NCBI RefSeq assembly: GCF_002192455.1
Contig: NZ_CP021744.1
Coordinates: 2,324,001 to 2,388,000, forward strand
Origin: Streptomyces albireticuli
GTDB taxonomy: Bacteria; Actinomycetota; Actinomycetes; Streptomycetales; Streptomycetaceae
Length of the DNA: 64,000 bases
Direction of reading: 5' to 3'
The position numbers were made by a program, and so were the translations under genes. This document shows, one piece after another, positions 1 through 11,048 of the stretch. Numbering within the stretch: position 1 is the stretch's first letter; each line of letters opens with the position of its first letter. Under the pieces are notes generated by a model. That model did not search any database, was not told the DNA's origin, and saw only the letters and a program-made list of their open reading frames with translations.

Positions 1-217
1 CCGCGTCCAGTGCCTCGCCCCAGGGCTCGGGCTTCATGACCATGCCGGGGCCGCCGCCGTACGGGGTGTCGTCGACGGTGTTGTGCTTGTCGTGGGTCCA
101 TTCCCGCAGGTCGTGGATGCGCACGTCCAGCTGGCCACGCGCGCGCGCCTTGCCCACGAGCGAGACGTTCAGCGGCTCCAGGTACTCCGGGAAGATGGTG
201 ACGACATCGAGTCGCAT
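1..217 (-). CDS. trmD: tRNA (guanine-N1-)-methyltransferase TrmD, N-terminal part only
   Basis: The first 72 residues of TrmD, the SPOUT-class enzyme that makes m1G37 in tRNAs and so prevents +1 frameshifting. The protein opens with [13 protein letters not shown], typical of the family, and has the conserved GGGPGMV segment at residues 54-60. The rest of the gene lies beyond the left window edge. Its ATG shares one base with the rimM stop codon (TGATG), so translation of the two is probably coupled. It is the last visible gene of the rpsP-khpA-rimM-trmD cluster, an arrangement widespread in bacteria. Confidence 0.95.
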   Translation of the reverse strand, partial: MRLDVVTIFPEYLEPLNVSLVGKARARGQLDVRIHDLREWTHDKHNTVDDTPYGGGPGMVMKPEPWGEALDA

Positions 218-813
218 CAGGCGTCACCCTTCACATCGCCGGACTCACCGGTCTCGTCGGCGTCGGCGGTGTCGGCCTCGCGCGCGCTGGCGACCACGGC
301 CTCGGCGCTGTTGATCAGACCCGGCGGCGGGTCGATGACCGCGCGCTGCTCCTCCAGGTCGATCTCCGTGACGATCTCACCGACGAAGGGGATCATCACC
401 TCGCCGCCGTCCGGGCGCTCGACGATGAACAGGTCCTGCGCGGGCAGGTGCGCGATCTCCGTGATCCGGCCGATCTCCTCGCCGTCGACCGTGACGACGT
501 CCAGGTCGATCAGCTGGTGGTCGTAGAACTCCTCGGGGTCCTCCGGACCCTCCTCGGGGTCGACCTCGGCGATCAGGAGGATGTTGCGAAGCGCCTCGGC
601 GGCCGTGCGGTCCTTGACGCCCGCGAAGCGCAGCAGCAGCCGGCCGCTGTGGACCCGGCCGGTCTCGATGGTCAGCGGACCCGCGCCGGCGGGGTCCGTG
701 GCCAGGACGGCGCCGGGGCCGAGCCGGAGCTCGGGCTCGTCCGTACGCACCTCGATGCTGACCTCGCCCTTGATCCCATGGGCGCGGCCGATCCTGCCGA
801 CGACAAGCTGCAC
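217..813 (-). CDS. rimM: Ribosome maturation factor RimM
   Basis: 16S rRNA processing factor that helps mature the 30S head, where it binds S19. The protein begins [16 protein letters not shown], the standard RimM start with the G-R-I-x-x-x-H-G-I-K-G motif, followed by the RimM barrel and a PRC-barrel half (around residues 105-165). I chose the GTG at 813 rather than the ATG at 849, because family similarity begins at VQLVVG and an AGAGG lies 8 bases upstream. Length is 198 aa; the acidic, alanine-rich C-terminal tail is usual in actinobacteria. It overlaps trmD by one base and is separated from khpA by a strong hairpin. Confidence 0.95.
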   Translation of the reverse strand: MQLVVGRIGRAHGIKGEVSIEVRTDEPELRLGPGAVLATDPAGAGPLTIETGRVHSGRLLLRFAGVKDRTAAEALRNILLIAEVDPEEGPEDPEEFYDHQLIDLDVVTVDGEEIGRITEIAHLPAQDLFIVERPDGGEVMIPFVGEIVTEIDLEEQRAVIDPPPGLINSAEAVVASAREADTADADETGESGDVKGDA

Positions 814-849
814 TTTCTGTACCTCTGCTTTTCCGTACGAACGCGACAA

Positions 850-883
850 CGGGCCGGGAAGGGCCGTGACCCTTCCCGGCCCG
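850..883 (-). terminator. Hairpin between khpA and rimM (intra-operon attenuator or terminator)
   Basis: A perfect 14-bp stem (850-863 with 870-883) and a 6-base loop lie between the khpA stop and the rimM start. There is no U-tract, as is usual for Streptomyces terminators. Being inside an operon, it may reduce read-through from rpsP-khpA into rimM-trmD. Confidence 0.6.
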
Positions 884-903
884 TGCCGGTGCTCAATCGC
901 TTC

Positions 904-1143
904 TCAGCGGACCTGGTCGACGTCGACGAGGTCGACGCGGATCCCACGGCCGCCGATGGCGCCCACGACGGTGCGCAGTGCGCGTGCGGTGCGGCCGTTA
1001 CGGCCGATCACCTTGCCGAGGTCGTCGGGGTGGACCCGGACCTCCAGCACACGCCCGCGCCGCAGGTTGCGGGACGCGACCTGCACCTCGTCGGGGTTGT
1101 CGACGATGCCCTTTACGAGGTGCTCAAGGGCCTCCTCGAGCAT
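904..1143 (-). CDS. khpA: KH-domain RNA-binding protein KhpA
   Basis: A 79-residue single type II KH domain protein. The GxxG loop that contacts RNA is GRNG at residues 47-50, preceded by the hydrophobic strand VLEVRV. In Gram-positives KhpA pairs with KhpB/Jag and affects cell elongation and small-RNA biology; that role is family knowledge and is not shown here. The gene starts 3 bases after the rpsP stop, so they are co-transcribed. The size and the position between rpsP and rimM are both standard for the family. Confidence 0.92.
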   Translation of the reverse strand: MLEEALEHLVKGIVDNPDEVQVASRNLRRGRVLEVRVHPDDLGKVIGRNGRTARALRTVVGAIGGRGIRVDLVDVDQVR

Positions 1144-1145
1144 CC

Positions 1146-1586
1146 TCAGGCCTCGGTCGACTCAGCGGACTCGGCCGCGGCGGCCTCGTCCTTCTTCTCC
1201 GACTTCTTGGCCTTCGGGGTGATGGCCTCACCCTTCGCGGCGCCGGCCTCGAGACCCTTGGTGAACTCGTCGAACGCGCGACGCTTGTCCTCCTTGGTCG
1301 CGGGGAGGAGCATCGGGGCCGGGGCCGGCAGACCCTTGAACTTCTGCCAGTCACCGGTGACCTTGAGGATGGCCATGACCGGCTCGGTCGGCTGCGCGCC
1401 GACGCTCAGCCAGTACTGGGCACGCTCGGAGTCGACCTCGATGCGCGAGGGGTTCTGCACCGGGTGGTACAGACCGATCTCCTCGATGGCCCGGCCGTCA
1501 CGGCGGGTACGGGAGTCGGCGACGACGATGCGGTAGTGAGGCGAACGGATCTTGCCCAGACGCTTCAGCTTGATCTTGACTGCCAC
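1146..1586 (-). CDS. rpsP: 30S ribosomal protein S16
   Basis: S16 binds 16S rRNA early in 30S assembly. The protein starts [12 protein letters not shown] and continues with the conserved [14 protein letters not shown] and IEEIGLYHP segments. The GTG at 1586 is supported by an AGGAG about 10 bases upstream and by the family N-terminus; the open frame continues further upstream but that part is not S16-like. At 146 aa it carries the lysine, alanine and glutamate-rich C-terminal extension usual in actinobacteria. It is the first gene of the rpsP-khpA-rimM-trmD unit. Confidence 0.95.
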   Translation of the reverse strand: MAVKIKLKRLGKIRSPHYRIVVADSRTRRDGRAIEEIGLYHPVQNPSRIEVDSERAQYWLSVGAQPTEPVMAILKVTGDWQKFKGLPAPAPMLLPATKEDKRRAFDEFTKGLEAGAAKGEAITPKAKKSEKKDEAAAAESAESTEA

Positions 1587-1742
1587 TGGAGTGGTGTCTC
1601 CTGGTCTTGACGTGGTTGGGCACAACGGGATGCCACGTGGGGTTGCGGCACTCGGAGTGCCCGATGGACGCGTCAGCCGGAGGAGAGAGGGGTCCTGTGC
1701 GACTGTCGAGTACAGCGACCCATTGTGCCACACCGCTCCAGG

Positions 1743-2336
1743 TCAGCCGACCGAGACCGCCTCGGGGATCCGGAAAGGCTGACCGCATCCACCGCACATG
1801 ATCGGCGCCTGCGCGAGCACGGAGGGCACGACCCGGACATTACGGCCGCAGTCGCACACCGCCTTGACGCGCACCCCTCCGCCGGACGAGCCGTGCCGCG
1901 CGGCCGGGCCGCGGAACGTGCGCGAGGTGTCGGCCGCCGTGGTGGCGACCGTGTGCGCCTTCAGGGCCCGCTGGAGTCTGTCGATGGTCGGGCGGTAGCG
2001 CTTGCGCGCCTCCGGATTGAGTACGACCAGCGAGAAGCCGCTGCTGGGATGCGGCTCCTCGCTGTGGTCGAGCCCCAGCTCCTCGGCGATCGCCAGGAAC
2101 CGGCGATTGTGGTAGCGGCCGGCTCGCGAGGTGTCACGGACACCGCGGGCGGCCGCGATGCCGTGCACTGCCTCGTGCAGCAGCCGTTCGAAGGAGAGCT
2201 CGGCGCCGCATGCGGACGACGACTCCCCGATCAAGGATTCGGGCGCGGCAAGATCCGGCAGCTCGGGGTGGTACCGCTGAATGTCGGCCCACGCCTGCGC
2301 CAGCTCTGCGGCGAGAACAGGTGGTGTCGTGCTCAC
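1743..2336 (-). CDS. SprT-like zinc-metalloprotease-fold protein
   Basis: About 197 aa, function not established. It has an HExxH zinc-binding motif (HEAVH, residues 54-58) in a SprT-like context, with a following Y-H-N-R-R-F-L segment. Near the C-terminus a CDCG and a CGGCG pair of cysteines look like a zinc ribbon. SprT/Spartan-type domains are linked to protease or chaperone roles, but for this actinobacterial subgroup I can only infer zinc binding. The GTG at 2336 gives the N-terminus VSTTPPVLAAE; no strong ribosome site is visible, so the start could be off by a few codons. The gene stands alone between proS and rpsP. Confidence 0.7.
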   Translation of the reverse strand: MSTTPPVLAAELAQAWADIQRYHPELPDLAAPESLIGESSSACGAELSFERLLHEAVHGIAAARGVRDTSRAGRYHNRRFLAIAEELGLDHSEEPHPSSGFSLVVLNPEARKRYRPTIDRLQRALKAHTVATTAADTSRTFRGPAARHGSSGGGVRVKAVCDCGRNVRVVPSVLAQAPIMCGGCGQPFRIPEAVSVG

Positions 2337-2560
2337 GTCGTGACAACGAGCAGAGGTGGCCCGGTGTTCCGATACCGGGCCATCCCAAATATTTTGCACG
2401 TACCAGTCAGTTTCATGCTCATGCGTCGCGACGAGGGCGGGTGCGCAGATCTGTGGAGAACCCGCGCACCCGTTCGCAAGCCGGGACGTACTGACTCCTC
2501 GGTAAGCGCGCATCACGGGGGCGTACCGATTCGGGCGCCCCCGCGCGCACCCGGGGTGCG

Positions 2561-3976
2561 TCAGTAGGCGCGGGCCACGATGGCGATCGTGCCCGGAGCG
2601 TCGTCCGCGTCCGGCACGGAGCCGTCCTCGCCGACCAGGCAGCGCACGGACACGGCCTGCTCGGCCAGCTTGGCCTCGCCCTCCGGGCCGAGGTCGGCCC
2701 ACGGGATGCGCGCCCAGCCACCGGCCACGGCGGCCTCGGCGGCCTCCTCGATCGTCGCCACGTCGGTCGTACGGGCCTCACGGCGCTCGCGCGACTCGCG
2801 CAGCAGCGTGGCCTGGTCCTCCTCCAGGACCTTCGGCAGCAGCGCGACGAGCTCGTCGAGACGGACCGGGGCCTTGCCGCCCGGGATCCGGCGGGCCAGC
2901 ATCGCGGTGCCGTTCTCCAGGTCGCGCGGGCCGACCTCGATGCGCACCGGTACGCCCTTGAGCTCCCAGTCCACGGCGCGGCGGCCGAAGGGGGTGTCCG
3001 TGCGGTCGTCGACCTGCACGCGGATGCCCGCGGCCTTGAGCTGGTCGCCGATCTCGCGGACCTTGGCGATCACGGCGTCGTCACCCTTGATCGCGAGGAC
3101 GACGGCCTGGACGGAGGCCAGGCGCGGCGGGACCCGCAGGCCGCTGTCGTCACCGTGGGACATGATCAGACCGCCGACCATCCGGGTCGAGACGCCCCAG
3201 GAGGTCTGCCAGACCATCTCCTGCTGCCCGTCCTTCGACAGGTAGGAGGTGTTGAAGGCCTTGGCGAAGTTCTGGCCCAGCTCGTGGCTGGTGCCCATCT
3301 GGAGGGCCTTGCCGTCACCCATCATGCCCTCGAGGGTGAGGGTGTTGATGGCGCCCGCGAAGCGCTCCTTGGCCGTCTTGCGGCCCAGGACGACGTCGAT
3401 GCCCAGGACGTTGACCATGAAGTCGTAGTAGACGTCACGGTGGATCCGGGCGGCGTAGTCGCGGGCGTCCTCGTACGTGGCGTGGGCGGTGTGGCCCTCC
3501 TGCCAGAGGAACTCGCTGGTGCGCAGGAAGACGCGCGGACGCATCTCCCAACGGACCACGTTGGCCCACTGGTTGATCAGCAGGGGCAGGTCGCGGTAGC
3601 TCTGCACCCACTTCGAGAAGTACTCGTTGATGATCGTCTCGGAGGTGGGCCGGACGACGACCGGCTCGTCCAGCTCCTTGCCGCCACCGTGCGTGACGAC
3701 CGCGAGCTCGGGGGCGAAGCCCTCGACGTGCTCGGCCTCCCGCGTCAGGTAGGACTGCGGGATGAAGAGGGGGAAGTACGCGTTGGAGGCGCCCGCGTCC
3801 TTGATGCGCGCGTCCATCTCCTGCTGCATCCGCTCCCAGAGCCCGTACCCGTACGGGCGGATGACCATGGTGCCGCGCACCGGGCCGTTGTCGGCCAGCT
3901 CGGCCTTGTTGATCAAGTCCTGGTACCAGCGCGGGAAGTCGTCCGCCTGGGGGGTGAGAATGGGAGCCTTTGCCAT
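2561..3976 (-). CDS. proS: Prolyl-tRNA synthetase (short, archaeal/eukaryote-like type)
   Basis: Class II aminoacyl-tRNA synthetase charging tRNA-Pro; 471 aa. Class II motif 2 is visible as RPRVFLRTSEFLWQEGHTAH, followed by the core region with TSHELGQNFA, an anticodon-binding domain around residues 285-385 and the ProRS-type C-terminal zinc/fold domain ending in a conserved tyrosine (ARAY). The short form without the editing insertion matches the archaeal/eukaryotic-type ProRS. The ATG at 3976 (MAKAPILTPQADDF) fits the family start. It is monocistronic, with the methyltransferase diverging upstream. Confidence 0.95.
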   Translation of the reverse strand: MAKAPILTPQADDFPRWYQDLINKAELADNGPVRGTMVIRPYGYGLWERMQQEMDARIKDAGASNAYFPLFIPQSYLTREAEHVEGFAPELAVVTHGGGKELDEPVVVRPTSETIINEYFSKWVQSYRDLPLLINQWANVVRWEMRPRVFLRTSEFLWQEGHTAHATYEDARDYAARIHRDVYYDFMVNVLGIDVVLGRKTAKERFAGAINTLTLEGMMGDGKALQMGTSHELGQNFAKAFNTSYLSKDGQQEMVWQTSWGVSTRMVGGLIMSHGDDSGLRVPPRLASVQAVVLAIKGDDAVIAKVREIGDQLKAAGIRVQVDDRTDTPFGRRAVDWELKGVPVRIEVGPRDLENGTAMLARRIPGGKAPVRLDELVALLPKVLEEDQATLLRESRERREARTTDVATIEEAAEAAVAGGWARIPWADLGPEGEAKLAEQAVSVRCLVGEDGSVPDADDAPGTIAIVARAY

Positions 3977-4265
3977 GGTGCGAATGGTACGGGGCCGATC
4001 CGTCCGAGCGTGAATCCCCTCCTCGCCGACCCTCGCGGCGGACCGCCCGCCGGGGCGCGCGCCACCCCCGGCTTCCCGTGCGCGGGCACGCGGCACATGC
4101 CATCGTGGGCATACGGGCAGTGTTCTCGCGCCACCCTCTGGACTCGGGGACGGAAGCGGAGTTCTCTGGCATACGGGGGTGCTTCACAGCAGCGCGCACG
4201 GCAGCACATGGGGGCGGGGCAGATTCGGGCACGCACACGTCTCTCGGCGGATTGGGGCGCTTTCG

Positions 4266-5099
4266 ATGACACCAACGCTCGTGCGGCGGCACCTGCCGTC
4301 CTCTTCGTCGCCCGGGTCCATGACCCGGGCCCGCGACTGGGCGGAGATCCAGGAACGGATGCTGGTGCCGCTCTACGAAGCGGTGTACGAACGGCTGGAG
4401 GTCGGGGCCGGCACCCGGCTGCTCAGCCTGGGCTGCGGCTCCGGGCTGGCACTCCTGATGGCGGCGGGCCGGGGCGCCTCGGTCCGCGGGGTCGACACCG
4501 ACGGGCGGCGGCTGGCGCTGGCCCGTGAGCGCCTGGTGCCGGAGGACGCCCGCGAGGGCGGCGCGCGCCTGGGGCACGGCGGCCCGGAGTCCGTCGCGGA
4601 CCCCGGCGGTCCGGCATTCAACCTCATCACGGCCTTCGACCCGCTCTACTGCGCGGGCGGCAGCGCCCGCGGCATGGCCGGGGCACTCGCCCGGGCGGCC
4701 GGCTTCGCCGAGCACGGCGCACCCGTCGTCCTGGCCGGCTGGGGCCCCCAGGAGCGCTGTGCGGCCTCCGGGGCGCTCCGGGTCGCGGCCCGGCTCGCGG
4801 ACCCCATGTGCGCCCCCGCGCGCTGGCGCCCGAGCGGGCGCGACGACCTGGAGGAGCTCGCCCAGCGGGCGGGGCTGCGCCCCGACGGCTCCGGCCGGGT
4901 GGCGTGCCCGTACGGCTACGCCGACATGGGCAGCGCGGTCCGCGGCATGCTCTCCACGGGCGCCTTCGACGCGGCGGCCCGGGCCACGGACGAGGAGCAG
5001 GTCACCAAGGAGCTGGCCGAGGCCCTCCACCCTTACCTGCGCCGTGACGGCACCGTATGGATGCCCAATGTCTTCCGCTATCTCATAGCCCGCGTCTAG
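4266..5099 (+). CDS. Class I SAM-dependent methyltransferase, substrate unknown
   Basis: A 277-aa protein with a Rossmann methyltransferase motif I, LLSLGCGSGLALLMA, near residues 54-68, and the acidic post-I residue in GVDTDGRRLALARERL. The later strand LITAFDPLYC corresponds to motif IV. No substrate-specific signature is recognisable. The ATG at 4266 (MTPTLVRR) was preferred to the upstream ATG at 4179 because the extra residues are compositionally unlike protein; a weak GGGG lies upstream. The gene is isolated between divergent proS and convergent ffh, with its own terminator at 5102-5136. Confidence 0.75.
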   Translation: MTPTLVRRHLPSSSSPGSMTRARDWAEIQERMLVPLYEAVYERLEVGAGTRLLSLGCGSGLALLMAAGRGASVRGVDTDGRRLALARERLVPEDAREGGARLGHGGPESVADPGGPAFNLITAFDPLYCAGGSARGMAGALARAAGFAEHGAPVVLAGWGPQERCAASGALRVAARLADPMCAPARWRPSGRDDLEELAQRAGLRPDGSGRVACPYGYADMGSAVRGMLSTGAFDAAARATDEEQVTKELAEALHPYLRRDGTVWMPNVFRYLIARV

Positions 5100-5101
5100 C
5101 G

Positions 5102-5136
5102 CACGCCGTAAGGACGCGCGCGAGCCTTACGGCGTG
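5102..5136 (+). terminator. Terminator of the methyltransferase gene
   Basis: A perfect 12-bp stem (5102-5113 with 5125-5136) with an 11-base loop starts three bases after the methyltransferase stop codon. There is no U-tract, as is common in Streptomyces. Confidence 0.7.
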
Positions 5137-5186
5137 AGGGAACGCGCGCCCCGGCCGCCACGGCCCGACCCTCGCGCCCGTACGAC

Positions 5187-5220
5187 GGAAGCCCCCCGCG
5201 GCCGACCGCGAGGGGCTTCC
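5187..5220 (-). terminator. Terminator of ffh
   Basis: A 9-bp GC-rich stem (5187-5195 with 5212-5220), with further GC pairing possible inside the loop, lies 15 bases beyond the ffh stop on the minus strand. Confidence 0.65.
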
Positions 5221-5234
5221 GGCTGTCCGTAAGG

Positions 5235-6782
5235 TCAGCCCATGAACTTCTTGAACTCATCCGGCAGTTCGAAGTTCTGCGCGGACTGACCACCCTGCGG
5301 CAGACCCAGCGGGTTCTCCGCCTGCTGCTCACGGCGGGCGGCCGCGGCCTGCTCCTCGGCCTTGCGCTTCATCGGGTTCCCGCTCTTGCGCTTGCCCTTG
5401 GCCTGCTTGACCTGCTTCTTCTTACGGGCCGCGCCGCCACCCATGCCCGGCATGCCCGGCATCCCGGGCATGCCGCCGCCCTGGGCCATCCGCGACATCA
5501 TCTTGCGGGCGTCGAAGAAGCGCTCCACCAGGTTCTTCACGGCGCTGACCTCCACGCCGGAGCCCTTGGCGATACGGGCGCGACGGGAGCCGTTGATGAT
5601 CGTCGGGTCCTGGCGCTCGGCCGGGGTCATCGACTTGATGATCGCGGCCGTGCGGTCGACGTCGCGCTCGTCGAGGTTGTTGATCTGGTCCTTGATCTGG
5701 CCCATGCCGGGCAGCATCCCGAGCAGCTTGCTGATGCTGCCCATCTTGCGGACCTGCTCCATCTGGGACAGGAAGTCGTCGAGCGTGAACTCCTTCGGCC
5801 CCTTCGCCAGCTTGGCCGCCATCTTCTCGGCCTCGTCCTGGCTGAAGGTCTGCTCGGCCTTCTCGATGAGGCTGAGCATGTCGCCCATGCCGAGGATGCG
5901 GGACGCCATGCGGTCCGGGTGGAACGCGTCGAAGTCGTCCAGCTTCTCGCCGTTGGAGGCGAACATGACCTGCTTGCCGGTCACGTGCGCGACCGACAGC
6001 GCGGCACCACCGCGGGCGTCGCCGTCGAGCTTGGAGAGCACCACGCCGTCGAAGCCGACGCCGTCGCGGAAGGCCTCGGCGGTGTTGACCGCGTCCTGAC
6101 CGATCATCGCGTCGACGACGAACAGGACCTCGTCCGGGCTGACGGCGTCGCGGATGTCCGCGGCCTGCTGCATCAGCTCCTGGTCGATGCCGAGGCGGCC
6201 GGCGGTGTCGACGATCACGACGTCGTGCTGCTTGGACCGGGCGAACTCGATGGAGTCCTTGGCGACCTGCACCGGGTCACCGACGCCGTTGCCCGGCTCC
6301 GGGGCGTAGATCGCGACACCGGCGCGCTCGGCGACGACCGCGAGCTGGTTGACGGCGTTGGGGCGCTGGAGGTCACAGGCGACGAGCAGCGGGGCGTGGC
6401 CCTGGCCCTTGAGCCAGTGGCCGAGCTTTCCGGCCAGCGTCGTCTTACCGGCACCCTGGAGACCGGCGAGCATGATGACGGTCGGCGCGGTCTTGGCGAA
6501 GCGCAGGCGCCGGGTCTCGCCGCCGAGGATGCCGATGAGCTCCTCGTTGACGATCTTGATGACCTGCTGGGCGGGGTTGAGCGCCTGGGAGACCTCGGCG
6601 CCGAGGGCGCGCTCCTTGACCTGCTTGATGAACGAGCGGACGACCGGGAGGGCGACGTCGGCCTCGAGCAGGGCGATGCGGATCTCGCGTGCGGTGGCGT
6701 CGATGTCCGCCTCTGACAGGCGGCCCTTGCCCCGGAGGTTCTTGAACGTCGCTGCGAGGCGGTCGGAGAGGGTATCGAACAC
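5235..6782 (-). CDS. ffh: Signal recognition particle protein Ffh (SRP54)
   Basis: GTPase subunit of SRP; it binds 4.5S/SRP RNA and signal sequences and docks with FtsY. The N domain is followed by the G domain with the P-loop GLQGAGKT at residues 107-114, DTAGR and the SKLDGDARGG motif. The M domain is methionine-rich, with MMSRMAQGGG and repeated GMPGMPGM near the C-terminus. At 515 aa it is normal length. The GTG at 6782 (VFDTLSDRL) fits the family start, and an AAGGA lies upstream. The partner receptor gene ftsY lies 7 kb away in this window. Confidence 0.97.
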   Translation of the reverse strand: MFDTLSDRLAATFKNLRGKGRLSEADIDATAREIRIALLEADVALPVVRSFIKQVKERALGAEVSQALNPAQQVIKIVNEELIGILGGETRRLRFAKTAPTVIMLAGLQGAGKTTLAGKLGHWLKGQGHAPLLVACDLQRPNAVNQLAVVAERAGVAIYAPEPGNGVGDPVQVAKDSIEFARSKQHDVVIVDTAGRLGIDQELMQQAADIRDAVSPDEVLFVVDAMIGQDAVNTAEAFRDGVGFDGVVLSKLDGDARGGAALSVAHVTGKQVMFASNGEKLDDFDAFHPDRMASRILGMGDMLSLIEKAEQTFSQDEAEKMAAKLAKGPKEFTLDDFLSQMEQVRKMGSISKLLGMLPGMGQIKDQINNLDERDVDRTAAIIKSMTPAERQDPTIINGSRRARIAKGSGVEVSAVKNLVERFFDARKMMSRMAQGGGMPGMPGMPGMGGGAARKKKQVKQAKGKRKSGNPMKRKAEEQAAAARREQQAENPLGLPQGGQSAQNFELPDEFKKFMG

Positions 6783-6858
6783 GGTGGTCGCGGATCCTTC
6801 TTGTCGGGTCTCAAGTCGGCGGCTGACCCCCAAGGGTATCCGCACACTCCTGGTGCGG

Positions 6859-9288
6859 TCAGCCGCCCAGTACCTGCTCCACCTCGGAGGCGACGGAGGC
6901 GGCCGCTCCGGCCGTCAGCGGAGCCCCCTCCCCCGTCGTCACATAGAACGCGTCCACGGCGTTGGAACCCAGCGTCGAGACGTGCGCGCTGCGCACCCAC
7001 ACCCCCGCCGCCTCCAGGGCCCGGCCGATGCGGTGCAGCAGTCCCGGGGCGTCCTGGGCCCGCACCTCCAGCACCGTCGCGTCCCGCGATCCGCCGGCGG
7101 CGACGGTCACCCGGGGCGGCGCGTGCGTAATTCCCCTGCGCCGGTCGCTGTACGCGGCCTCGCGCTCGGCCAGCCGTGCCACGACGTCGAGCGAGCCGTC
7201 CAGCACCCGCACGAGGTCGTTGCGCAGGTGCGCGGGCTCCGGCAGGGAGCCGAACTCCGTCGCCACCCGCCAGTTCAGCAGCAGTGCGCCGTCGACGGCC
7301 CGCAGCTCCGCGGCGCGGACCGTGAGGCGGTGCAGGGCCAGCAGGCCGGCCGTCGCGGGCAGCACCCCGGACCGCTCGGGGACGGCGATCGTCAGCTCGA
7401 CGCCGACCGGGACGGCCGCGTCGTCCGGGGCCGTGCCCTCCGGGCGCGAGCGCAGCCGCACGGCCGGGCCGCCGGTGCGCAGGGCCTCGGCGACGACGCG
7501 GGCGTCCTCGGCGGAGGGCGGGCCCGGGGCGCGGCGGTCCGGGGCGGCGCCGTCCGCGAGGGCGGCGGCCGCGCGGCGCACCAGGTCCGCCACCAGCGAG
7601 GCGCGCCAGGTGCTCCAGGCCGCGGGTCCGGTGGCGAGGGCGTCGGCCTCGGTGAGGGCGTGCAGCAGCTCCAGGGTGCCGGGGTGCGCGACGGCGTCGG
7701 TGACGGCGCGGACGGTCGCGGGGTCGTCGAGGTCGCGGCGGGTGGCGGTCTCGACGAGCAGCAGGTGGTGGCGGACGAGCGTGGCCAGGACCTCGGTGTC
7801 GGCGGGTCCGAAGCCGATCCGGGCGGCCGCCTCCCGGGTGAGGGCCTCGCCGGCCGCGGAGTGGTCGCCGGGCCGGCCCTTGCCGATGTCGTGCAGCAGA
7901 GCGGCGACGAGCAGCAGATCGGGGCGGCCCACACCGCGCGCGAGGCCCGCCGCGCGGACGGCCGTCTCCACGAGGTGGCGGTCGACGGTCCAGCGGTGCA
8001 CCGGGTTGCGCTGCGGGCGCGAGCGCACGTGCTCCCATTCGGGCAGCAGCCGGGAGACGAGGCCCTCGGCGTCGAGGGCCTCCCAGACCACGACGGCCGG
8101 CTCGCCCGCGCCGAGCAGCGTGACGAGCGCCTCGCGGGCCTCGGCGGGCCAGGGCACCGGCAGCGGGCCCACGGTGGCCGCGAGCCGCCGCGCGGCGTGC
8201 GGGGACAACGGCAGGCCCGCCTGCGCCGCCGCGGCGGCGGCGCGCAGCGGCAGCACGGGGTCGCGCTCGGGCCGGGCCGTACGGGCCAGCACGGCCTCGC
8301 CGTCCTGCTCGACGACGCCTTCGGCCAGCGGCACCCGCTCGGGCTCCACGAACCCGCCCCGCCCGCCGCGGCCGCCGAGGATCCGCCGCAGCCGGGGCCG
8401 CCCGGAGCGGGCGCGCAGGACGCGGCCGACCTCGCGCCAGGTCACGTCGGCGGCGTACGAGACGGTGCGCGCGGCCTCGTAGACCTCGCGCAGCAGGGCG
8501 TCGGCGCCGGGCAGGCCGAGGGCCGTGGCGATCTGGTCCTGCTCCTGGAGGGCGAGCCGGTCGGTGGCGCGGCCGGTGACCAGGTGCAGGGCGTCCCGGG
8601 TGTCGAGCAGCAGGCCGCGGGCCCGCTCCAGGCCCTCGCGCGGGGCGTCCGCCAGCCAGGAGGCGGCGACGGCGCGCAGGGCGGTGGCGTCGCGGAGCCC
8701 GCCGCGCGCCTCCTTGAGGTCGGGCTCCAGCAGGAACCGCAGTTCGCCCTGGCGCCGGGCCCGCTCCTCGCCGAGCTCGCGCAGCTCCGGCAGCCTGAGC
8801 GGCGCCTGGGCCCGCCAGTCGGCGTAGGCGGTGGCGCGCAGGGCGGCGGTGAGCCGGTCGTCGCCGCCGAGGTGGCGGGCGTCGAGCAGGCCGAGGTGGA
8901 CCTTGAGGTCGCCGGCGGCGGTCTTACGGGCCTCGGCCGGGGTGCGCACGGAGTGGTCGAGCGCGAGGCCCATGTCCCACACGGGGTACCAGACGCGGTC
9001 GGCGACGGCGGCGATCTTCGAGGCGTCCGCGGAGCCGTCGTGCAGCAGCATGACGTCGAGGTCGCTGCGCGGGGACAGCTCCCCTCGTCCGTAGCCGCCG
9101 ACGGCCACGAGGGCGACGCCCCGCGCCTCGCCGAGCAGCGCGGCCAGCCACTGGTCGGTGAGCCGGGCGAGCGCGGCGCGGCGCGGCGGTCCGGTCAGCG
9201 CGCCCTGGTGCAGGAGGCGCAGCCGGGCCGCCGCGTAGCCGTCGGGGCGGGGGTCGCTCGCCGTGGTGGCCGGGGTGTCCGTCAACAC
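6859..9288 (-). CDS. glnD: PII uridylyl/adenylyltransferase GlnD
   Basis: Bifunctional nucleotidyltransferase/hydrolase acting on the PII protein; in Streptomyces it is reported to adenylylate GlnK at Tyr51. The domains in order are: nucleotidyltransferase GGYGRGE at residues 64-70 with the SDLD metal pair, the GlnD linker, an HD domain (LLHDIGKG with downstream HH), and two C-terminal ACT domains ending with the APGLLHRIGRALEAAGV motif. At 809 aa it is typical for the genus. The GTG at 9288 has a good AGGAGGG site. It is the third gene of amtB-glnK-glnD, with 16 bases to glnK. Confidence 0.95.
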   Translation of the reverse strand: MLTDTPATTASDPRPDGYAAARLRLLHQGALTGPPRRAALARLTDQWLAALLGEARGVALVAVGGYGRGELSPRSDLDVMLLHDGSADASKIAAVADRVWYPVWDMGLALDHSVRTPAEARKTAAGDLKVHLGLLDARHLGGDDRLTAALRATAYADWRAQAPLRLPELRELGEERARRQGELRFLLEPDLKEARGGLRDATALRAVAASWLADAPREGLERARGLLLDTRDALHLVTGRATDRLALQEQDQIATALGLPGADALLREVYEAARTVSYAADVTWREVGRVLRARSGRPRLRRILGGRGGRGGFVEPERVPLAEGVVEQDGEAVLARTARPERDPVLPLRAAAAAAQAGLPLSPHAARRLAATVGPLPVPWPAEAREALVTLLGAGEPAVVVWEALDAEGLVSRLLPEWEHVRSRPQRNPVHRWTVDRHLVETAVRAAGLARGVGRPDLLLVAALLHDIGKGRPGDHSAAGEALTREAAARIGFGPADTEVLATLVRHHLLLVETATRRDLDDPATVRAVTDAVAHPGTLELLHALTEADALATGPAAWSTWRASLVADLVRRAAAALADGAAPDRRAPGPPSAEDARVVAEALRTGGPAVRLRSRPEGTAPDDAAVPVGVELTIAVPERSGVLPATAGLLALHRLTVRAAELRAVDGALLLNWRVATEFGSLPEPAHLRNDLVRVLDGSLDVVARLAEREAAYSDRRRGITHAPPRVTVAAGGSRDATVLEVRAQDAPGLLHRIGRALEAAGVWVRSAHVSTLGSNAVDAFYVTTGEGAPLTAGAAASVASEVEQVLGG

Positions 9289-9304
9289 AGGCTCCCTCCT
9301 GGGT

Positions 9305-10968
<1,664 letters not shown>

Positions 10969-11048
10969 GGTCGCGTCCCCTCACAGCGGCGGCCCGTACG
11001 GGCAGGATCTCAGCGGGCCGGTTTTCGCCATGAGGTTCGCGCAGCGGG

